Origin: an uncultured Gardnerella sp.
GTDB lineage: Bacteria; Actinomycetota; Actinomycetes; Actinomycetales; Bifidobacteriaceae
NCBI GenBank assembly: GCA_947292085.1
Contig: CAMYPN010000015.1
Location: forward strand, 1-21,358
Direction: 5' to 3'
DNA: 21,358 nucleotides
The stretch's first letter is position 1, and each line of letters begins with the position of its first letter. Below, piece after piece: positions 18,299-21,358 of this stretch. The position numbers and the translations under genes are program-made. Below the pieces are notes generated by a model, which did no database searches, was not told the DNA's origin, and worked only from the letters and a program-made list of their open reading frames with translations.

Positions 18299-18736
18299 AT
18301 GGAAGAAAACAACCAGCAAGACTACAATCAGCCTGTTCCACAAGCACAACCTGTACAACCAAATTACTCTGCGCAGCCTGTTCCACAGGCACAGCCGCAG
18401 ATGCCACAAATGCCACAGATGCCGTATGGTCAGAATCAAATGTATGTAAAGAAACCTGTAAACGGTCTCGCAATAGCAGCTATGGTTATTGGAATTGTAG
18501 GTATATTCTTCTTCTCAATTATTCTCGGACCTTTAGCTATAGTCTTAGCAGCATTCGCACTTCGTAATGGCAACGAAAAATCAGGACGAGGAATGGCAAT
18601 AGCTGGATTGGTTCTCGGAATTATTGATACTGTGCTTGCTGTTATTCTTTTAATTCTTGCTCAAGCCGCAATTAATAGCTTGAAAAGCACGCTTGTTTAC
18701 GGTAGTTTCGTAGTTTTCACTACTCTATTTGCGTAG
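18299..18736 (+). CDS. DUF4190-type membrane protein, short form, 145 aa
   Basis: This resembles the DUF4190 protein encoded on the minus strand at 19743-20294. Both begin ME/DENNQQ and have a Gln/Pro-rich head (residues 1-48 here, with repeated PVPQAQP and QMPQMP), then VNGLAIAAMVIGIVGI as the first hydrophobic block and GRGMAIAGLVLGIID as the second, joined by ALRNGNEKS. The C-terminus ends soon after the second block, without the long tail of the first paralog. Its function is unknown; the family is common in Gram-positive bacteria and is predicted to lie in the membrane. It is the last plus-strand gene before a strong terminator. It may have its own promoter, since a terminator-like hairpin separates it from the PASTA gene. 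Confidence 0.8.
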   Translation: MEENNQQDYNQPVPQAQPVQPNYSAQPVPQAQPQMPQMPQMPYGQNQMYVKKPVNGLAIAAMVIGIVGIFFFSIILGPLAIVLAAFALRNGNEKSGRGMAIAGLVLGIIDTVLAVILLILAQAAINSLKSTLVYGSFVVFTTLFA

Positions 18737-18797
18737 TAGAACTTAAATTTTCAAAATATACTGAAGTGTAAAAACTATACTGAAATATAGAAAAACT

Positions 18798-18832
18798 AAA
18801 AGGGCAAGTACGTAAAGTACCTGCCCTTTTTT
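18798..18832. terminator. strong terminator after the second DUF4190 gene
   Basis: AAAAGGGCAAGTAC, loop GTAAA, GTACCTGCCCTTTTTT. The arms pair as AAAAGGGCA/TGCCCTTTT and GTAC/GTAC with one A-C mismatch. A-tract and T-tract flank the stem, so it could also stop transcription from the opposite tRNA gene. Confidence 0.85.
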
Positions 18833-18849
18833 GAAACCTAAAATATTAA

Positions 18850-18871
18850 GCGGAATATCATGCATATCCGC
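18850..18871 (-). terminator. possible tRNA-Gly terminator hairpin
   Basis: GCGGAATAT and ATATCCGC form an interrupted inverted repeat 12 bases beyond the CCA end of the tRNA. On the minus strand it is followed by TTAATATTTT, a weak U-rich tail. Confidence 0.4.
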
Positions 18872-18882
18872 TAAGAATCAAA

Positions 18883-18956
18883 TGGAGCGGACGACGGGAA
18901 TCGAACCCGCGTAATCAGTTTGGAAGACTGAGACTCTACCATTGAGCTACGTCCGC
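18883..18956 (-). tRNA. tRNA-Gly, anticodon UCC, CCA encoded
   Basis: On the minus strand the acceptor GCGGACG pairs with CGTCCGC, the D arm is GCTC-AATGGTA-GAGT, the anticodon stem TCAGT/ACTGA closes the loop CTTCCAA with anticodon TCC, and the T arm is GCGGG-TTCGATT-CCCGT. Discriminator U and a genomic CCA follow. All stems pair, with G-U pairs only at the end of the D stem and of the T stem. It reads GGA glycine codons and, by wobble, GGG. Confidence 0.97.
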
Positions 18957-19050
18957 AATTAATCACTGACTCACACGAAACATTCATGCGCAAACAGCAA
19001 CTTGTTCAAGTATACAGATACCAATGACATCAGGCAAGACACAAAACTTA

Positions 19051-19578
19051 CTAATTAAAATTTTTGGTTAAGAGCTCAAGTATTACTACTGCAGAAGCAA
19101 TAGCCGTTCCATCAGCTAAACACCCGTCGTGAGTAAGAGAAACATGCCAACGCACGACGGAATCTTGAGCAGCAGAATCTTCAGCAACAGAATCTCTACA
19201 AGCAAAATCTCCACAAACAGAAGAAAATTTCACAAGTGATTTTGTAAGCCTCTCCTCTACACTTGCACTAAGTTGTACACTTGGACAACCACGCGAATCG
19301 TCAATAATTTCGATCTCATTCCACGGAGTGTTGTCTAATGTGTAAGGATATTCTCCGCCACACACGCTTAAAGCCTCCGACCAGGCCTTTATTACAGCTT
19401 CTTTACCAGCCCAACGAGCGGCCACATGCAAAGACTCATCATCATTTTTCGCCTCAGCGCGCAAAGCACACTGACGAAGCTCACGAGTAGAAAAAAGCTT
19501 ACGCCAGCCTGTAGTATCGCGCATCTGCTGAGCAAACTGCTGCACGCAAACAATATCGTGCCCGAGTCCTGCAATCAT
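19051..19578 (-). CDS. acpS: holo-[acyl-carrier-protein] synthase, 175 aa
   Basis: AcpS transfers 4'-phosphopantetheine from CoA to a serine of acyl carrier protein, which fatty acid synthesis needs. The magnesium-binding motif GLGHDIV is at residues 4-10 (Asp8). RWAGKEAVIKAW at 55-66 includes the catalytic-site Glu60, and WHVSLTHDG near 144-152 is the last conserved strand. The usual length is about 120-130 residues; here an insertion at about 118-142, rich in Cys, Asp, Ser and Ala, precedes RWHVSLTHD. ATG at 19578 is preferred to a GTG two codons earlier because AGAGG lies five bases before it. It is a single gene between a tRNA and a DUF4190 gene, with no fatty acid synthase gene in the window. 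Confidence 0.92.
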   Translation of the reverse strand: MIAGLGHDIVCVQQFAQQMRDTTGWRKLFSTRELRQCALRAEAKNDDESLHVAARWAGKEAVIKAWSEALSVCGGEYPYTLDNTPWNEIEIIDDSRGCPSVQLSASVEERLTKSLVKFSSVCGDFACRDSVAEDSAAQDSVVRWHVSLTHDGCLADGTAIASAVVILELLTKNFN

Positions 19579-19630
19579 GTACACCTCTTTTTAAACTGCG
19601 TACTATTACTATAACTAAACATACATAAGT

Positions 19631-19665
19631 AAAAAGTAAAGGCGGATGCACAAAACACCCGCCTT
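19631..19665 (-). terminator. terminator after the third DUF4190 gene
   Basis: Read on the minus strand: AAGGCGGGTG, loop TTTTG, TGCATCCGCCTT, then TTTACTTTTTACTT. The stem is about 10 bp with one G-U pair. It lies 78 bases after the stop at 19743 and just before acpS, so the two genes are probably separate units. Confidence 0.8.
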
Positions 19666-19742
19666 CTTAAGTACATTTTCAATTATTGCTAAATAACTAC
19701 ACAATTACATAAATTATTATTACAAAATTACTTTATGCAAAT

Positions 19743-20294
19743 TTAATAGTTATAAGAACGAGAATAGCTACTCAAATTATTTACAGTATTAACAACAGCA
19801 TTAATCTTGCTCACCACAGTAATTTGAATATAAGCAGCAATAACAAGTGTTATAATTCCAAGAACTAATCCTGCAATAGCCATACCATGACCGCGCTTAG
19901 CACCTGGAACACCAACCTTGGTGTTGCGCATTGCAACAACACCAAAAATAACAGACAAAATGCCCATAACCCACCAAATAATGGTGAAGAAAGGTACCCA
20001 AGCAAATATAACACCAATAATTCCAAGAACTAATCCTGCAACAGCTAAGCCAGAAACTGGAGATTGCTGAACATACATTGGTTGCTGCATATATGGTTGC
20101 TGCATATATGGTTGCTGAGCGTAATTCTGCTGTGCGTAAGGCTGTTGAGTGTAAGGTTGCTGAGCAGGCTGAGCATAATTCTGCTGAGGTTGCTGAGCAT
20201 ATTGCTGCTGAGCATATTGTTGCTGTTGGACTGGCTGAGCGTAAGGCTGCTGAGCCGGCTGAGCCTGAGGAACCTGTTGGTTATTTTCGTCCAT
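19743..20294 (-). CDS. DUF4190-type membrane protein with Gln/Ala/Tyr-rich head, 183 aa
   Basis: The head (residues 1-75) is a low-complexity run of short units such as QQPYAQ, QQYAQ and PYMQQ. The core has two hydrophobic blocks: VSGLAVAGLVLGIIGVIFAWVPF-type (about 79-115) and HGMAIAGLVLGI (about 135-160), joined by AMRNTKVGVPGAKRG. This is the DUF4190 pattern, and the second block is nearly identical to that of the 145-residue paralog. A short Ser/Tyr-rich tail (SSYSRSYNY) ends the protein, recalling in miniature the tail of the 281-residue paralog. GGAGGG six bases before the ATG is a strong ribosome binding site. The DNA for the head holds exact 15-bp repeats (CATATATGGTTGCTG, near 20086-20115), so copy number could vary among strains. 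The role is unknown. Confidence 0.82.
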   Translation of the reverse strand: MDENNQQVPQAQPAQQPYAQPVQQQQYAQQQYAQQPQQNYAQPAQQPYTQQPYAQQNYAQQPYMQQPYMQQPMYVQQSPVSGLAVAGLVLGIIGVIFAWVPFFTIIWWVMGILSVIFGVVAMRNTKVGVPGAKRGHGMAIAGLVLGIITLVIAAYIQITVVSKINAVVNTVNNLSSYSRSYNY

Positions 20295-20323
20295 TTTCCC
20301 TCCATCTGCAAAAGCAATATAAG

Positions 20324-20375
20324 TAATGCAATAACATGCACTATTAACGCAACAGTATGCACTATTAATGCAATA
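20324..20375. repeat. 21-bp direct repeat in the leader of the third DUF4190 gene
   Basis: Units TAATGCAATAACATGCACTAT (20324-20344, 21 bases counted as 20 plus the final T) and its near copy at 20345-20365 are followed by a partial third copy. They lie 30-80 bases upstream of the ATG at 20294, inside the likely untranslated leader. Confidence 0.7.
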
Positions 20376-20441
20376 AAATCTATGTAACTTATAACGCTTT
20401 TCAAATAATTTCGATTGTCAAACAATAAGACAAACACTGCG

Positions 20442-20469
20442 ATTATACAACATGTATGAGTCACGCAAA
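20442..20469 (-). promoter_or_regulatory. candidate promoter for the third DUF4190 gene
   Basis: On the minus strand a TATAAT (20447-20442) has TTTGCG (20469-20464) 16 bases upstream. It would give a leader of about 140 bases containing the 21-bp repeats. The -35 match is poor. Confidence 0.35.
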
Positions 20470-20567
20470 ATTGAGTGAGTAAGTAAGCAAACAAACGCTA
20501 GTAAATAAAGCAAATTCGAAACGAATAAATTATTATAAAACGATAAAATTTTAGGCAATTTTAAGTA

Positions 20568-20693
20568 ATGAGTCGATACGACAATATTTTATACATTGAG
20601 TACCCCCCCCCCGAAGATCGCGCAGACATCAGCGATTCTGCACTAACGACGGTTTTTATGCACATTTTGTTTTTTCACCAAATCTCCCGATGA
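20568..20693 (+). CDS. small ORF crossing a C10 tract, 41 aa (doubtful gene or remnant)
   Basis: The ORF reads MSRYDNILYIEYPPPEDR, then ADISDSALTTVFMHILFF, and ends in HQISR with a TGA inside the first unit of the 51-bp array. Its N-terminal part looks protein-like (M-x-x-YD-x-I-x-Y) and recalls the start of small prokaryotic proteins beginning YDDIIxLP, but the rest does not continue that family. The three prolines come from a run of ten C. No good ribosome binding site precedes it. It may be a short gene, a remnant of a longer one, or chance. Adding one C would extend the frame to about 60 codons through the next repeat unit; losing one C would end it within about 30 codons. Confidence 0.3.
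   Translation: MSRYDNILYIEYPPPEDRADISDSALTTVFMHILFFHQISR
20603..20612. repeat. homopolymer run of ten C
   Basis: Ten consecutive C bases stand out in an AT-rich region. Such runs are prone to slippage during replication and to sequencing error. Confidence 0.95.
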
Positions 20694-20910
20694 AATCGAC
20701 AAAATGCAAGACGAAACTGTCGAAAACACCAAACCATCTGGTGAAATAAACAAAATGCAAGACGAAACTGTCGAAAACACCAAATCAACTGGTGAAATAA
20801 ACAGAATGTAGGGCAAAACTGTCGAAAACACCAAATCATTTGGTGAAATAAACAGAATGTAGGGCAAAACTGTCGAAAACACCAAACCATCTGGTGAAAT
20901 CGACAAAACG
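20676..20910. repeat. tandem array of four 51-bp units plus partial ends
   Basis: Full units begin at 20689, 20740, 20791 and 20842, each starting G(A/G)TGAAAT; a partial fifth starts at 20893 and a partial unit precedes 20689. Units 1 and 2 share the core ATGCAAGACGAAACTGTCG, while units 3 and 4 share ATGTAGGGCAAAACTGTCG, so the array is two subtypes of two. At four junctions CACCA and TGGTG flank a variable 7-base centre (AACCATC, AATCAAC, AATCATT, AACCATC). Outer units carry AAATCGACAAAA where inner units carry AAATAAACA. On the plus strand every frame meets stops. Two minus-strand frames stay open only because 51 is a multiple of three. No gene is supported between 20694 and 21147. Confidence 0.9.
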
Positions 20911-20992
20911 CGATCCAAGAATCACAAATAGCATCGCAAACCGAAGATTTCGCAATCTCCGCACTTCGTACACCACATTCTCCGTCAGCATA

Positions 20993-21039
20993 CCAAAACA
21001 AAAGAGGCACTAACGCATTTTTCGCAATACGTTAGTGCC
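20993..21039 (-). terminator. terminator of the gene entering from the right edge
   Basis: On the minus strand GGCACTAACG and CGTTAGTGCC form a perfect 10-bp stem around a 14-base loop, followed by TCTTTTGTTTT. It lies 109 bases past the stop at 21148. Confidence 0.8.
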
Positions 21040-21147
21040 ATATTTGCCTTTTGCACTCGCTAGTTAGATAGCTAGTTAGATCGCTTACGAACGATTAGAG
21101 TGCTTTGGACAAGCTACAAGCTACAAACCACAACAGTCGTAAGCAGC

Positions 21148-21358
21148 TCAGCAGTAGTAGCCGTTAGCGTTAAGGCGGGCTTCAGGATTAAGCAGCATAG
21201 CCTTTTCTGCCTCGTGACCGTCATAGCGAGTGCCATCTGGCAGGCGCGTACCATCCTTCAGCAGGCGGCGATTTTCCACCGGCTCAAACAGCGGCGCGTG
21301 ACCCATCATGCCTTCCTCAAGCCTCCTCTGTCCTGCAGCTAAGCGAGCGTTTGCTTTA
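21148..21358 (-). CDS. C-terminal end of an unidentified protein (partial)
   Basis: The last 69 codons and the stop of a minus-strand gene lie in the window; the start is beyond the right edge. The visible protein includes EEGMMGHAPLFEPVENRR, LLKDGTRLPDGTRYDGHE and a final NPEARLNANGYYC. I do not recognise the family. The stretch is hydrophilic, with no membrane segment, and ends in a cysteine. The codons (CTG, CGC, GGT, GAG) are GC-richer than those of the other genes here, which often marks a well-expressed core gene in this lineage but could also reflect a different origin. The reading frame is supported by codon choice, by the absence of stops and by the terminator downstream. Confidence 0.6.
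   Translation of the reverse strand, partial: KANARLAAGQRRLEEGMMGHAPLFEPVENRRLLKDGTRLPDGTRYDGHEAEKAMLLNPEARLNANGYYC

Noticed and set aside
18883..18956. tRNA-Gly as an attachment site for an integrated element
   Set aside because: No integrase, no duplicated tRNA 3' end and no phage-like genes are seen nearby.
20676..20910. CRISPR array
   Set aside because: The units are directly joined with diverged cores and no unique spacers of constant length, and no cas genes are present.
20643..20918. Minus-strand ORF of 91 codons across the 51-bp repeats
   Set aside because: It is open only because the unit is 17 codons long and lacks stops in this frame. The protein is a monotonous hydrophobic repeat with no convincing start or domain.
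20675..21010. Second minus-strand ORF (111 codons) across the same repeats
   Set aside because: Its start lies within the stem of a terminator, its Cys/Trp/Phe-rich composition is unlike a real protein, and it overlaps the other open frame.
21100..21342. Plus-strand ORF at the right edge
   Set aside because: It is antisense to the GC-biased minus-strand frame, which is followed by a good terminator and has more natural codon use.

Overview
The window reads as a low-GC member of the Bifidobacteriaceae, most like Gardnerella. The reasons are an AT-rich sequence with clear AGGAG-type ribosome binding sites, an RmlC-RmlD fusion of the kind bifidobacteria carry, Gln/Pro-rich DUF4190 membrane proteins, and a zinc-ribbon/PASTA membrane protein. 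The genus is an inference from family content, because no rRNA is present.

Positions 1-13325 form a locus for a rhamnose- and glucose-containing surface polysaccharide. A minus-strand set (GT2 glycosyltransferase, RgpF-type rhamnan synthesis protein, acyltransferase running off the left edge) would build and O-acylate the chain. A GtrII-type membrane glucosyltransferase (plus) and a GtrB-type polyprenyl-phosphate glycosyltransferase (minus) converge on a shared terminator and together could add lipid-carried side-chain sugars outside the membrane. A sugar epimerase/dehydratase sits upstream of the GtrB gene on the same strand. A plus-strand operon then encodes an ABC-2 exporter (permease and ATPase) and the full dTDP-L-rhamnose pathway in four activities and three genes: rmlB, fused rmlC-rmlD, rmlA. 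It ends at a strong terminator.

Positions 13369-20294 hold envelope genes and housekeeping genes: a secreted GH25 lysozyme with C-terminal modules of unknown role, three DUF4190 proteins (two plus, one minus), a zinc-ribbon/transmembrane/PASTA/Cys-rich protein, a tRNA-Gly(UCC), and a holo-ACP synthase with an unusual insertion. The genes are separated by recognisable terminators.

Positions 20295-21358 are mostly non-coding and repeat-rich. They contain a 41-codon ORF crossing a run of ten C, four 51-bp tandem repeats with an internal dyad, a terminator, and the last 69 codons of a GC-richer minus-strand gene cut by the right edge. No transposase, integrase, phage gene or CRISPR array was seen.
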